NCBI RefSeq assembly: GCF_029350945.1
Contig: NZ_JARKMS010000003.1
Span: forward strand, 124,001 to 188,000
Origin: Maribacter huludaoensis
GTDB taxonomy: Bacteria > Bacteroidota > Bacteroidia > Flavobacteriales > Flavobacteriaceae
Direction: 5' to 3'
Length of the DNA stretch: 64,000 bases
Positions 16,938 to 26,068 of this stretch are shown here, piece after piece. The notes below the pieces were generated by a model. The model was given only the letters and a program-made list of their open reading frames with translations, did no database searches and was not told the origin of the DNA. A program made the position numbers and the translations under genes. The first letter of the stretch is position 1. Each line of letters starts with the position of its first letter.

Positions 16938-17726
16938 ATGTCTTCAAGGTATTTTTGGTGTTGTATTTTATTTATGATCTTCACGCAAAGAATCAGTTCT
17001 CAATCCAACAATTTTAAATCGTTCGATGATGTACAAATTGCTTATACAGATGAGGGTAGTGGCGAGGTTGTTTTGCTGTTGCACGGGTTTATAAATTCTA
17101 GAAAATCTTGGGATAAAACAGAATTAAAACAAGATTTACTTAAAGCCGGTTACCGGGTAATTATTCCTGACTTACGTGGTAATGGCGATTCACAAAAGCC
17201 GCAGCATGAAGAAGCGTATCAAAACAATGCAGAAGTAAGAGATTTGAAGCTTTTAATGAACCATTTAAAAATTAATAATTATAAAGCTGTTGGCTATTCT
17301 AGGGGAAGTATTGTATTGGCAAAATTACTAACAGAGGACAATGGAATACAAAAGGCTGTTTTAGGTGGAATGGGAATAGATTTTACGAACCCTAATTGGG
17401 AAAAAAGAATGATGTTTTCAAAAGCCTTTAATGGAGATATTAATAATGAGACCCAGGGTGCGGTGGATTACGCAAAGTCTATAAACGCTGATTTACGTTC
17501 GTTGCATTTGCAGCAAAAATTTCAACCGGTTGCTACAATTGATGAATTAAGTAAAATAGAGATTGATGTTTTGGTGCTTTGTGGAGACGAAGATTTTGAG
17601 AACGGTGACGCACAAGAATTAAGCAAGGTCTTTAAAAATGGAAGTTTTAAGATGGTAACGGGTAATCATAACGGTACATATAAGACAAAAGACTTCTCAT
17701 TATCGGTTCTTCAATTTTTAGACTAA
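16938..17726 (+). CDS. exported alpha/beta hydrolase
   Basis: A 262-residue protein with a hydrophobic export signal (WCCILFMIFTQRISSQ, cut at about residue 22). The fold is seen in order: LLLHGFINSRKSW (oxyanion HG), DLRGNGDS, nucleophile in GYSRGS, acid in LCGDEDFENGD and His in TGNHNG. This gives a complete Ser-Asp-His triad, so it should be an active esterase or lipase-like enzyme in the periplasm. The substrate is unknown. It is the last gene of the SatD operon. Confidence 0.87.
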   Translation: MSSRYFWCCILFMIFTQRISSQSNNFKSFDDVQIAYTDEGSGEVVLLLHGFINSRKSWDKTELKQDLLKAGYRVIIPDLRGNGDSQKPQHEEAYQNNAEVRDLKLLMNHLKINNYKAVGYSRGSIVLAKLLTEDNGIQKAVLGGMGIDFTNPNWEKRMMFSKAFNGDINNETQGAVDYAKSINADLRSLHLQQKFQPVATIDELSKIEIDVLVLCGDEDFENGDAQELSKVFKNGSFKMVTGNHNGTYKTKDFSLSVLQFLD

Positions 17727-17812
17727 AAGTTTGTCATTTTGTCAAATTACATCATAACATAACCTTTTTGTTTTATTTACAAGATATCATTTATCAGGAT
17801 AAATTAAATTTT

Positions 17813-17820
17813 TACTTTTG
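17813..17820 (+). promoter_or_regulatory. -7 promoter box of the SerB-SerA fusion
   Basis: TACTTTTG matches TAnnTTTG and lies 46 bases before the start codon. No clear -33 element. Confidence 0.5.
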
Positions 17821-17866
17821 TTGCTTAATTTAATAGCAAAAATTCTTATCCAACCAAAAGAGAATA

Positions 17867-19759
17867 ATGGTAGAAGTTAGTAGAAAATACGTTTTTGATT
17901 TTGACAGTACGTTGACTAGGGTAGAGGCATTGGATGTTCTTGCCGAAATGACTTTAGAAGGAAGATCCAACAAAGACGAGGTTATTAAAGAAATTCAGAA
18001 AATTACCAATTTGGGTATAGACGGAGATATTTCGTTTACCGAGTCTTTAGACCGTAGAATTAAGTTATTGCATGCCAAAAAAGAAGATCTAGATGGTTTG
18101 GTAGAGAATCTTAGAAACAAAATATCTAAGTCTATTGCAGCCAATAAGGAATTCTTTGAAAAATATGCTGATGATATTTATGTAATCTCTTGTGGATTTA
18201 AAGAGTTTATAGATCCTATTGTAAAAGAATACAATATACCATCCGATCGAGTTTACGCCAATACGTTTAAGTTCGATGAAGAAGGAAATATCATTGGTTT
18301 TGATGAAAATAATGTACTATCCCAGCATAATGGTAAGATCGATTGCCTAAAGCAGATGAATTTGGACGGAGAAGTTCAGGTTATTGGAGATGGTTATAGT
18401 GATTATGTAATGCGCGAAGCAGGTATTGCAGATAAGTTTTTTGCATATACGGAAAACGTGCATAGAGAAAAAGCCGCAAACAATGCGGATTATGTTACAC
18501 CAAGTTTAGATGAATTTTTATTTGTGAATAAGTTGCCAAGAAATATCTCGTACCCAAAAAATAGAATTAAGGTTCTATTATTAGAAAATGTGCACACCGC
18601 TGCATTCGATAATTTATCAGAAGACGGTTTTTCCGTTGAACTGATCAAACATAGTTTATCTGAAGAAGAACTATTGGAAAAGATAAAGGGCGTTCACGTT
18701 CTTGGTATCCGTTCTAAAACTCAGGTAACGCAAACGGTTTTAGATGCTGCCGATAAATTATTGGTAGTCGGTGCTTTTTGTATAGGTACAACACAAATAG
18801 ATTTGGAGACCGCAAAGAAAAAAGGTGTTGTAGTTTTTAATGCTCCTTATAGCAATACTAGGTCTGTAGTAGAATTGGCCATAGGTGAAATTATTATGTT
18901 AATGCGTAGTGTATTTGATCGTAGTAGAGAGATTCACGAAGGGCAATGGCAGAAAACGGCGGCAGGATCAAGAGAGGTTCGTGGTAAGAACTTGGGTATT
19001 GTGGGTTATGGTAATATTGGTAAGCAATTATCCGTATTGGCAGAGGCAATGGGTATGCGTGTGTATTACTATGATGTAGATGATAAATTAGCTTTGGGGA
19101 ATGCGGTAAAGTGCAATTCTTTAGAAGATTTATTGAATGTATCAGATGTGGTCACCTTGCATATAGACGATAATAAGGCAAACAAGAACTTCATTGGTGC
19201 ACGAGAAATAAAGCAAATGAAGAAAGGTGCCATGCTGATTAATCTTTCTAGAGGTTTCGTTGTTGATATCGATGCCTTGGCAGATGGTTTAAAAGATGGT
19301 CATATTGGTGGTGCAGCAGTAGATGTTTATCCAGATGAACCTAGAAGTAACGGGGAGTTTAAAACCAAGTTACAAGGTTTTCCTAATGTAATACTTACTC
19401 CGCATGTTGGTGGTAGTACAGAAGAGGCGCAACGGGATATAGCAGATTTTGTTCCTAACAAAATAATGGATTACATAAATTCAGGTAATACCGTTGATGC
19501 AGTTAATTTCCCAAATATTCGTTTGCCAAAGCAAAATAAATCTCACAGATTCTTGCATATACATAAGAATGTGCCAGGTATTATGGCTAAAATAAATAAG
19601 GTTTTGGCTGAGTATGAATTAAATATATCTAGTCAATATCTCTCTACGGATAGTGAAGTAGGTTATGTAATTACGGATTTGGACAAGGAATACAACAAAG
19701 ATGTAATCAAAGCATTGAGGAAAGTGGAAAATACCATTAAATTTAGAGTGTTATACTAA
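17867..19759 (+). CDS. serA: SerB-SerA fusion: phosphoserine phosphatase + phosphoglycerate dehydrogenase
   Basis: A 630-residue protein covering two steps of serine synthesis. Residues about 7-225 are a HAD phosphatase like SerB: DFDST (Asp11, Asp13), a conserved Lys region, and GDGYSD near 174. Residues about 233-540 are a D-3-phosphoglycerate dehydrogenase: NAD-binding GIVGYGNIGKQLS, NLSRGFVVDIDAL (Arg), PDEP (Glu) and TPHVGGST (His). Residues about 555-630 are an ACT domain, the usual site of serine feedback inhibition. SerA converts 3-phosphoglycerate to phosphohydroxypyruvate and SerB makes serine from phosphoserine; SerC is not nearby. Whether the phosphatase part is active is inferred from motifs. 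Confidence 0.92.
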   Translation: MVEVSRKYVFDFDSTLTRVEALDVLAEMTLEGRSNKDEVIKEIQKITNLGIDGDISFTESLDRRIKLLHAKKEDLDGLVENLRNKISKSIAANKEFFEKYADDIYVISCGFKEFIDPIVKEYNIPSDRVYANTFKFDEEGNIIGFDENNVLSQHNGKIDCLKQMNLDGEVQVIGDGYSDYVMREAGIADKFFAYTENVHREKAANNADYVTPSLDEFLFVNKLPRNISYPKNRIKVLLLENVHTAAFDNLSEDGFSVELIKHSLSEEELLEKIKGVHVLGIRSKTQVTQTVLDAADKLLVVGAFCIGTTQIDLETAKKKGVVVFNAPYSNTRSVVELAIGEIIMLMRSVFDRSREIHEGQWQKTAAGSREVRGKNLGIVGYGNIGKQLSVLAEAMGMRVYYYDVDDKLALGNAVKCNSLEDLLNVSDVVTLHIDDNKANKNFIGAREIKQMKKGAMLINLSRGFVVDIDALADGLKDGHIGGAAVDVYPDEPRSNGEFKTKLQGFPNVILTPHVGGSTEEAQRDIADFVPNKIMDYINSGNTVDAVNFPNIRLPKQNKSHRFLHIHKNVPGIMAKINKVLAEYELNISSQYLSTDSEVGYVITDLDKEYNKDVIKALRKVENTIKFRVLY

Positions 19760-19810
19760 CTCATGTTTATGAACAACAATTAACATTTATAAAATTTTTT
19801 ACGTCTAAAG

Positions 19811-19837
19811 TGCAAGTTGAAAAGCTTGCATTTTTTT
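19811..19837 (+). terminator. intrinsic terminator after the serine gene
   Basis: TGCAAG / CTTGCA stem with an 8-base loop and a run of seven T. Confidence 0.8.
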
Positions 19838-19914
19838 GAGGTTGTTCACAACATTTTTAATTCTCAAAGGTTATGGTATTGATACAATTGTGTTTGTAGG
19901 AAATATCTCTAATT

Positions 19915-20733
19915 ATGTGGAAAAAGATTTTATCGAAATTAAAATCCGGTAAAAGTTTCAATAACTATTATCTGTTGGTTTTTACGGTAATTGTACTAAC
20001 GATATTGATACAGTCAATAATACAATACTCGTTGGCTAGGCAGCGGCAAGATGCATTAAGAATAAATGTTGCGGGTAGACAAAGAATGTTGTCCCAATCA
20101 ATTGTTAAGAGCGTTTATGAATGTAGGTTGAGCGCTTGTGACTACGGAAAATTACGTTTGGCAATGACTCAAATTTCTAATGCCAACATAGCTTTGCAAA
20201 ATGGCAATGATGCCACGGGCATTCCAAAATTGGACAACGATGAAATACAAAATAACTTTGATAGATTACAACCACATTTAGAGTATATACTAGAGTCGAC
20301 CAATGATTTTAATAAGTTGGCACTGGTAGATTTAGAACGTTTATCTGCGGAAGCCGATACATTTCTAACGGTAATGGATACCATTGTAAATCAATTTCAG
20401 AAAGCTTCTGAGGAAGATATAAGCACGTTAATGATTATAGAGTTAGAACTGGCCGTTTTTTCTTTATTAATATTAATACTGGAGATATTCTTTTTTATTA
20501 ATCCGTCAATTAAAAAAATTACGGTTCAAAATCAGAAATTAAAAGAAATAGCTTGGCACCAAACACATGCTTTTGATGGCCACATGAAAAATATTAAAAA
20601 TTACAACCATGTGCTTAAGATTGAAAAAAATGTTTCGCATAAAGAGGAGCTTATCACTTTCCTGATGGAAGAACTTACTGATTTGGAAGAGGTTTCCGAG
20701 AACATGGTAAAATCACTTGAAAAGCAGGCTTAA
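19915..20733 (+). CDS. PilJ-type sensor domain protein with histidine-kinase-like helix, no kinase domain
   Basis: A 272-residue protein. A membrane helix at about 18-38 is followed by a periplasmic PilJ-type domain (type IV pilus MCP N-terminal): INVAGRQRMLSQSIVKS near 48-64. A second membrane helix lies at about 177-198. The cytoplasmic tail (about 210-272) has IAWHQTHAFDGHMKNIKNY, which resembles the dimerisation helix of flavobacterial histidine kinases (IAW.QSH), but no ATP-binding domain follows. So it is a membrane sensor that may pair with another protein, or a truncated kinase. A stop at 20733 is supported by the convergent rlmH. Confidence 0.8.
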   Translation: MWKKILSKLKSGKSFNNYYLLVFTVIVLTILIQSIIQYSLARQRQDALRINVAGRQRMLSQSIVKSVYECRLSACDYGKLRLAMTQISNANIALQNGNDATGIPKLDNDEIQNNFDRLQPHLEYILESTNDFNKLALVDLERLSAEADTFLTVMDTIVNQFQKASEEDISTLMIIELELAVFSLLILILEIFFFINPSIKKITVQNQKLKEIAWHQTHAFDGHMKNIKNYNHVLKIEKNVSHKEELITFLMEELTDLEEVSENMVKSLEKQA

Positions 20734-20755
20734 CTTGCGTTAAATGATGTTTTCT

Positions 20756-21229
20756 TTATTGATGATGATAGGGTTCATTCTTTAAAATAGTAAATCCTCT
20801 ATAAATTTGCTCGGTTATAAATAAACGAACCATTTGATGAGAAAAGGTCATTTTGGATAAACTTATTTTTCCCGAAGCTTTTGCGTAAATTTCGTTACTG
20901 AAGCCATAAGGACCGCCAATTAAAAATACCAATTGCTTAATACCAGAATTCATCTTTTTTTGTAAAAAAGCAGAAAATTCAATAGACGTATACTGTTTTC
21001 CTTTTTCATCAAAAAGTATTAAAATGTCTGTTGAAGAAAGTCTTTTGAGAATAAGTTCGCCCTCTTTATCTTTCTGCTGATCCTCAGAAAGATTTTTTGT
21101 TTTTTTTAAATCAGGTATCAGTTCAATTTCAAAATTGATGTAATGCTGTAATCGCTTTTGATATACTTCAATCAGTTCTTGTAGTTGAGAGCTATCGGTT
21201 TTGCCAATAGCTAAAAGTTTTATAGTCAT
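20756..21229 (-). CDS. rlmH: 23S rRNA (pseudouridine-1915-N3)-methyltransferase
   Basis: Methylates pseudouridine 1915 in helix 69 of 23S rRNA. The 157-residue length fits. The SPOUT knot is visible as LVFLIGGPYGFSNEIY (about 100-115) with LSLSKMTFSHQMVRLF, and the protein ends with ILKNEPYHHQ, which is nearly invariant in RlmH (the usual end is PYHHQ or PYHK). Divergent from nadC. Confidence 0.96.
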   Translation of the reverse strand: MTIKLLAIGKTDSSQLQELIEVYQKRLQHYINFEIELIPDLKKTKNLSEDQQKDKEGELILKRLSSTDILILFDEKGKQYTSIEFSAFLQKKMNSGIKQLVFLIGGPYGFSNEIYAKASGKISLSKMTFSHQMVRLFITEQIYRGFTILKNEPYHHQ

Positions 21230-21294
21230 ATGTCAAAAGTAAATCAATTTCACAAATGGATTTGTAAATTAGCGATACAATAGATTTAATACGT

Positions 21295-22152
21295 ATGATT
21301 TCAGAAGAAAAATTTAAAGAAGAGATAACATTAATAATAGCAAATGCCATTCGTGAAGATGTTGGGGACGGTGATCATAGTTCATTGGCGTGCATACCTG
21401 ATACCGCTACGGGTAAGGCTAAATTATTGGTCAAAGATGAAGGGATAATTGCCGGGGTAAATTTTGCCGAACTTGTTTTTTATTTTGTGGACCCTACTTT
21501 GAAAATTGAAGTGTTGATCAAGGATGGTACGCCGGTAAGTCACGGTGATATTGTTTTTTACGTAGAAGGTAGTTCTCAAAGTATATTAAAAGCAGAGCGT
21601 TTGGTTTTGAATGCTATGCAACGAATGAGTGCAATTGCTACCAAAACCCATATGTTCGTTAATCTTTTAAAAGGTACGGGCACCAAGATTTTAGATACAA
21701 GAAAAACTACTCCGGGAATACGGGCTTTAGAAAAATGGGCCGTAAAAATCGGTGGTGGTGAAAACCATAGGTTTGCACTGTATGATATGATTATGCTTAA
21801 GGATAATCATATTGATTTTGCCGGTGGAATTACAAAGGCTATCAATAAGACTAAAAAATATCTAAAAGAAACAGGTCGTGATTTAAAAATCATAGTAGAG
21901 GCTAGGAATTTAGATGAAATTAAAGAAATTTTAGAGTCAGAAGGCGTATATCGCATATTAATAGATAACTTCAATTATGATGATACACGTACAGCGGTAA
22001 AATTAATAGGGGATACCTGTTTAACAGAATCATCTGGCGGTATCAACGAAAAAACCATACGCGAATATGCTGAATGTGGTGTAGATTATATTTCTTCAGG
22101 GGCATTAACACATTCCGTGTATAATTTAGATTTGAGTTTAAAAGCGGTTTAA
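21295..22152 (+). CDS. nadC: nicotinate-nucleotide diphosphorylase (carboxylating)
   Basis: Converts quinolinate and PRPP to nicotinate mononucleotide in NAD synthesis. The 285-residue protein has IREDVGDGDHSS near the N terminus, then LDTRKTTPGIRALEKWAV (about 140) with the Arg/Lys residues that bind quinolinate, GGGENHR, MIMLKDNHI, and SSGGINEKTIREYA near 242. It overlaps the next gene by one base (TAATG), the first of a four-gene operon. Confidence 0.96.
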   Translation: MISEEKFKEEITLIIANAIREDVGDGDHSSLACIPDTATGKAKLLVKDEGIIAGVNFAELVFYFVDPTLKIEVLIKDGTPVSHGDIVFYVEGSSQSILKAERLVLNAMQRMSAIATKTHMFVNLLKGTGTKILDTRKTTPGIRALEKWAVKIGGGENHRFALYDMIMLKDNHIDFAGGITKAINKTKKYLKETGRDLKIIVEARNLDEIKEILESEGVYRILIDNFNYDDTRTAVKLIGDTCLTESSGGINEKTIREYAECGVDYISSGALTHSVYNLDLSLKAV

Positions 22153-23120
22153 TGTCTTTAGAGGTCGAAGAAAAGCTAGAAAAAATTCCTATTGTAAATT
22201 GGTTGGTCAAATTTTTAAAACAAATTAGACTGCCCGGTTTTGAAGGACTTTCCGTTTATGACCTTATAGAAATGTATGTGCTTGGTATTTTAAGGGGAAC
22301 GTTATCTACACGGGCGAGTGCAATTGCGTTTAGCTTGTTTATGGCATTGTTTCCTTTGATTATATTTATGGTGACCTTAGTGCCCTTTTTGGTGTCCTAT
22401 ATTAGTATTGAGCACGGAGATTTTGATGTACAGTTTCAGCTGTTCTTAGAGTCGTTTTTACCAACGGCTACCGGTGATTATTTTGGAGAGGTATTTACCC
22501 AAATAAAAGATCAGAAGAGAGGTGGTTTGTTATCATCGGCATTTTTATTGTCTATATTCTTGATAGCAAATGGGGTCAACTCAATATTCGGAGGCTTTGA
22601 AACATCGTACCATATAGATCTTACCAGACATTTTTTTAGACAATACCTATATGCCTTAATGGTGGGTTTAATATTGGGTATATTGGTTATTGTAGGTTTT
22701 GTGGCATATATATACTTTGAATTTTATGTGCTAGGGTATTTATCTGAGTTTGCTGCAAAACGAGGTGGTTATATACTTGGTGAAGATGAAGTGGTTGGTG
22801 TACAGATTGCTAAAATACTTTTCTTTATTATTCTATCGTATTTAACAACGGCAATACTTTATTATTTTGGCACTAGGGAAGGTAAGCAAGCAAAATTTTT
22901 CTCTTTCGGTGCTTTAATGACAACGGTATTGTTTTTATTGACTTCTTATCTTTTTGGTATATATGTTGAAAAATTTGCCCGGTACAATGAATTATACGGC
23001 GCGTTAGGAGGATTATTGATTTTAATGGTCTACATATGGTTAAATTCTAATATATTGCTACTTGGGTTTGAGCTCAACGCATCTCTAAATACATTACGTA
23101 AAATCACTAAAAAAGAATGA
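22152..23120 (+). CDS. YihY/virulence factor BrkB family membrane protein
   Basis: A 322-residue inner membrane protein with about six hydrophobic helices in the middle and C-terminal parts (about 55-80, 130-150, 170-195, 225-245, 255-280 and 285-305). It has the RASAIAFSLFMALFPLIIFM block near 50 and the GGLLILMVYIWLNSNILLLG end of the UPF0761/YihY family. The role is not agreed; it is not a ribonuclease BN. The genome order nadC-brkB-DUF2147-priA is tight. Confidence 0.9.
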   Translation: MSLEVEEKLEKIPIVNWLVKFLKQIRLPGFEGLSVYDLIEMYVLGILRGTLSTRASAIAFSLFMALFPLIIFMVTLVPFLVSYISIEHGDFDVQFQLFLESFLPTATGDYFGEVFTQIKDQKRGGLLSSAFLLSIFLIANGVNSIFGGFETSYHIDLTRHFFRQYLYALMVGLILGILVIVGFVAYIYFEFYVLGYLSEFAAKRGGYILGEDEVVGVQIAKILFFIILSYLTTAILYYFGTREGKQAKFFSFGALMTTVLFLLTSYLFGIYVEKFARYNELYGALGGLLILMVYIWLNSNILLLGFELNASLNTLRKITKKE

Positions 23121-23557
23121 TCTATAAAACAGTACAATTAAGTATTTTCTTAACATTATTTATTTCAATGAGCATTTCTGCACAGTCTGTTTTTGGAACG
23201 TGGAAAACTATAGACGATCGTACCGGTCTGCCAAAAGGCGTCATTGAAATCTATGAGAAAGAAGGAAAAATGTATGGTAAGGTAGTAAAGATTTTAGAAG
23301 AAGGACAAGAAGATAGAGTTTGTGATAAATGTGACGGAGAGCTTAAAGACAAACCTGTTACAGGTATGGAAATTATTACTGCAGGAGAGTTGCATGAAGA
23401 TGGTGAATGGAAGGGCAAGCGTTTGTTTGATCCAGAACAGGCCATGACATTTCGTTTCAAGATATGGTTAAATCCGGAAAATCCAGATGAATTGAAAGTT
23501 CGCGGTTATTTGGCGTTTATTTATAGAACCCAGACTTGGCTGCGGGTTGAAGGATAA
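23117..23557 (+). CDS. DUF2147 domain exported protein
   Basis: A 146-residue protein with signal peptide (about 1-23, ending SISAQS). The mature part opens VFGTWKTIDDRTGLPKGVIE, the DUF2147 hallmark, and closes LKVRGYLAFIYRTQTWLRV. Two Cys pairs (CDKC) near residue 73 are common in this family and may form a disulfide. Function unknown; related to the lipocalin-like exported proteins of Bacteroidota and Proteobacteria. It overlaps the upstream gene by four bases. Confidence 0.88.
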   Translation: MIYKTVQLSIFLTLFISMSISAQSVFGTWKTIDDRTGLPKGVIEIYEKEGKMYGKVVKILEEGQEDRVCDKCDGELKDKPVTGMEIITAGELHEDGEWKGKRLFDPEQAMTFRFKIWLNPENPDELKVRGYLAFIYRTQTWLRVEG

Positions 23558-23559
23558 TT

Positions 23560-26016
23560 ATGGCGAACTTTATTAATGTAATATTACCAATTCCGTTAGA
23601 GAAAAGTTTTACCTATAGTGTAACTGCTGAAGAAGCCGCATTATTGCAACCGGGTATGCGCGTAGCGGTACCTTTTGGTAAAACAAAGATTTACACCGGG
23701 GTAGTTCAAAGTGTTCATGAAAATCCTCCAGAAGTCTATGAGGCAAAAGAAATTCATCAGATTTTAGATGATTTCCCAATAGTAAATTTTACGCAGTTAA
23801 AACATTGGGAGTGGATAGCTTCCTATTACATGTGTACCTTAGGTGAAGTGGTGCGTAGTGCATTGCCAAGTGCTTTTTTATTGGAAAGTGAAACCTTGGT
23901 ACTTAGAAATAAGGAATATGAGATTGATGAAAATGATCTTTTAGATGATGAGTTTTTGGTATTTGAAGCTTTACAGCATCAAACTATATTAAAAGTTCAA
24001 GAGATTTCTGCTATTATAGAACGTAAAAATGTGCTACCAATTCTTAAGCGATTATTAGAGAAAAAAGTCATTGTCCTAAAAGAGGAAGTCTATGAGCAGT
24101 ACAAACCTAAATTGGTTAGGTATGTCAAATTAGGAAAAGAATATACGGCCGATGAAAAGTTGGAAGAACTTTTAAAAACATTGACCAGGGCGCCAAAACA
24201 AAGTCAAGTGGTGCTTTCTTTATTTCAGTTACAGGGTAGGAGTCAGAATCCAATTAAGGTTTCTGAGCTTGAAGCATCTAGCAATTCCTCAAAGGCCGTT
24301 ATAAAATCTCTCGTTGATAAAGGAATTTTAGAGGAGTATTTTATAAAGACAGACCGCGTTAATTATGAAGGCGAAAATGATAATGCCGATACTAAAGATT
24401 TAAACGAATACCAAAAAGCGGCTTTAGTCGATATTAAGAATTCATTCAATACAGGGAAAGTTACCCTGTTGAAAGGGGTGACATCTTCTGGTAAAACAGA
24501 GGTTTATGTAAAATTGATAGAAGAATGGTTGGAAAAAGGTTTGCAAGCATTGTATTTATTGCCTGAAATTGCTTTGACTACACAACTTATTAGCAGGTTA
24601 CAAGAATATTTTGGTGAGAAAATTGCCATTTACCATTCTAAGTATAATGTACAGGAACGCGTAGAGGTTTGGCAAAATATTTTACAGGCAAAACCTAAGG
24701 CCCAATTAGTTATTGGGGCTAGATCGGCAATGTACTTACCGTTTAGTAAATTGGGGTTGATAATTGTAGATGAAGAACATGAGAGTTCTTTTAAGCAATT
24801 TGATCCGGCACCTAGGTATCATGCAAGAGATGCGGCAATAGTTTTAGGGCATCTACATAAGGCAAATATTCTGCTAGGTTCGGCAACGCCAAGCGTAGAG
24901 AGTTATTACAATGCCCAAACGGGTAAATATGGTTATGCAGAAATTACTAGGCGTTATGGCAATGTCTTAATGCCGGAAATGGAATTGGTGGATATTAAAG
25001 AGGCATCTAGAAAGAGAAAGATGAAAGGTCATTTTTCTGAACGTCTCTTTATGGAGATGGAAGAAACCTTGAATGAAGGTATGCAAATCATACTTTTTCA
25101 AAATAGAAGAGGATTTGCGCCATTGATGGAATGTTTAACATGTGGTCATACCCCGCAATGCCCAAATTGTGATGTAAGTTTAACCTATCATCAATATAGA
25201 AAACAATTACGCTGTCATTATTGTGGTCATCATACCGCATTACCAGAAATTTGTTTTGCCTGTGGAAGTCCAGAATTGGATACAAAAGGTTTCGGTACGG
25301 AACAAATAGAAAAAGAGGTATCTGAGTTGTTTCCAGAAGTAAAGGTGGGAAGAATGGATTTGGATACCACACGGGGCAAACATGGCTATGAAAAAATAAT
25401 TACTGCCTTTGAGCAGCAAGAACTTGATATTTTGGTTGGTACCCAAATGGTAACCAAGGGGCTGGATTTTAGAAATGTGAATTTGGTAGGTGTTATGAAC
25501 GCAGATTCTTTATTGAATTTTCCAGATTATAGAGCTCATGAAAGAACGTATCAATTGTTAACGCAAGTATCGGGTAGGGCAGGACGTACTAAAAAGAGAG
25601 GGCGTGTAATTATTCAAACCTATAATCCCTATCATCAAATATTAAAGCAAGTAACAACCGGTGATTTTGAAGGCATGTACAGTGAACAATTATATGAGAG
25701 GGAGCAGTTTAAGTATCCGCCGGTCAATAGAATTATAAAGGTAACTTTTAAACATAAAAATTACAATGTTCTTAATGATGCCGCAGATTGGTTTGCGAAT
25801 GCATTACGTACAAATTTTGGCGGTACGGTTCTGGGTCCGGAATATCCGCCAGTGGCTAGAATACGAAATCAATATTTAAAACATATTGTTATTAAAGTGC
25901 AAAAAACACATTCATTGGCACAAACCAAAACGAATATTAGACGAATTGAAAAATCGTTTAAAGCAGTGGCAATGTATAGAAGTGTTAGGGTCATTTATAA
26001 TGTAGACCATATATAA
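23560..26016 (+). CDS. priA: primosomal protein N' (replication restart helicase PriA)
   Basis: Recognises stalled forks and loads the replicative helicase. The 818-residue protein has the N-terminal DNA-binding domain (NVILPIPLEKSFTYSV at the start), Walker A GVTSSGKTEVY near 307, DEEH (Walker B) near 407, and RSGRAGRT-like QVSGRAGRTKKRGRV. The zinc module has four CxxC pairs (CLTC, CPNC, CHYC, CFAC; about 525-565), which hold two zinc ions. Two bases after the DUF2147 gene and followed by a shared terminator. Confidence 0.96.
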   Translation: MANFINVILPIPLEKSFTYSVTAEEAALLQPGMRVAVPFGKTKIYTGVVQSVHENPPEVYEAKEIHQILDDFPIVNFTQLKHWEWIASYYMCTLGEVVRSALPSAFLLESETLVLRNKEYEIDENDLLDDEFLVFEALQHQTILKVQEISAIIERKNVLPILKRLLEKKVIVLKEEVYEQYKPKLVRYVKLGKEYTADEKLEELLKTLTRAPKQSQVVLSLFQLQGRSQNPIKVSELEASSNSSKAVIKSLVDKGILEEYFIKTDRVNYEGENDNADTKDLNEYQKAALVDIKNSFNTGKVTLLKGVTSSGKTEVYVKLIEEWLEKGLQALYLLPEIALTTQLISRLQEYFGEKIAIYHSKYNVQERVEVWQNILQAKPKAQLVIGARSAMYLPFSKLGLIIVDEEHESSFKQFDPAPRYHARDAAIVLGHLHKANILLGSATPSVESYYNAQTGKYGYAEITRRYGNVLMPEMELVDIKEASRKRKMKGHFSERLFMEMEETLNEGMQIILFQNRRGFAPLMECLTCGHTPQCPNCDVSLTYHQYRKQLRCHYCGHHTALPEICFACGSPELDTKGFGTEQIEKEVSELFPEVKVGRMDLDTTRGKHGYEKIITAFEQQELDILVGTQMVTKGLDFRNVNLVGVMNADSLLNFPDYRAHERTYQLLTQVSGRAGRTKKRGRVIIQTYNPYHQILKQVTTGDFEGMYSEQLYEREQFKYPPVNRIIKVTFKHKNYNVLNDAADWFANALRTNFGGTVLGPEYPPVARIRNQYLKHIVIKVQKTHSLAQTKTNIRRIEKSFKAVAMYRSVRVIYNVDHI

Positions 26017-26019
26017 ATA

Positions 26020-26046
26020 AAAAGACCGCTAATTAGCGGTCTTTTT
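26020..26046. terminator. bidirectional terminator between priA and the LytTR regulator
   Basis: AAAGACCGCT and AGCGGTCTTT pair around AATT, with U-tracts in both directions. Confidence 0.92.
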
Positions 26047-26068
26047 AAAAGTAAAATTATACCATATA

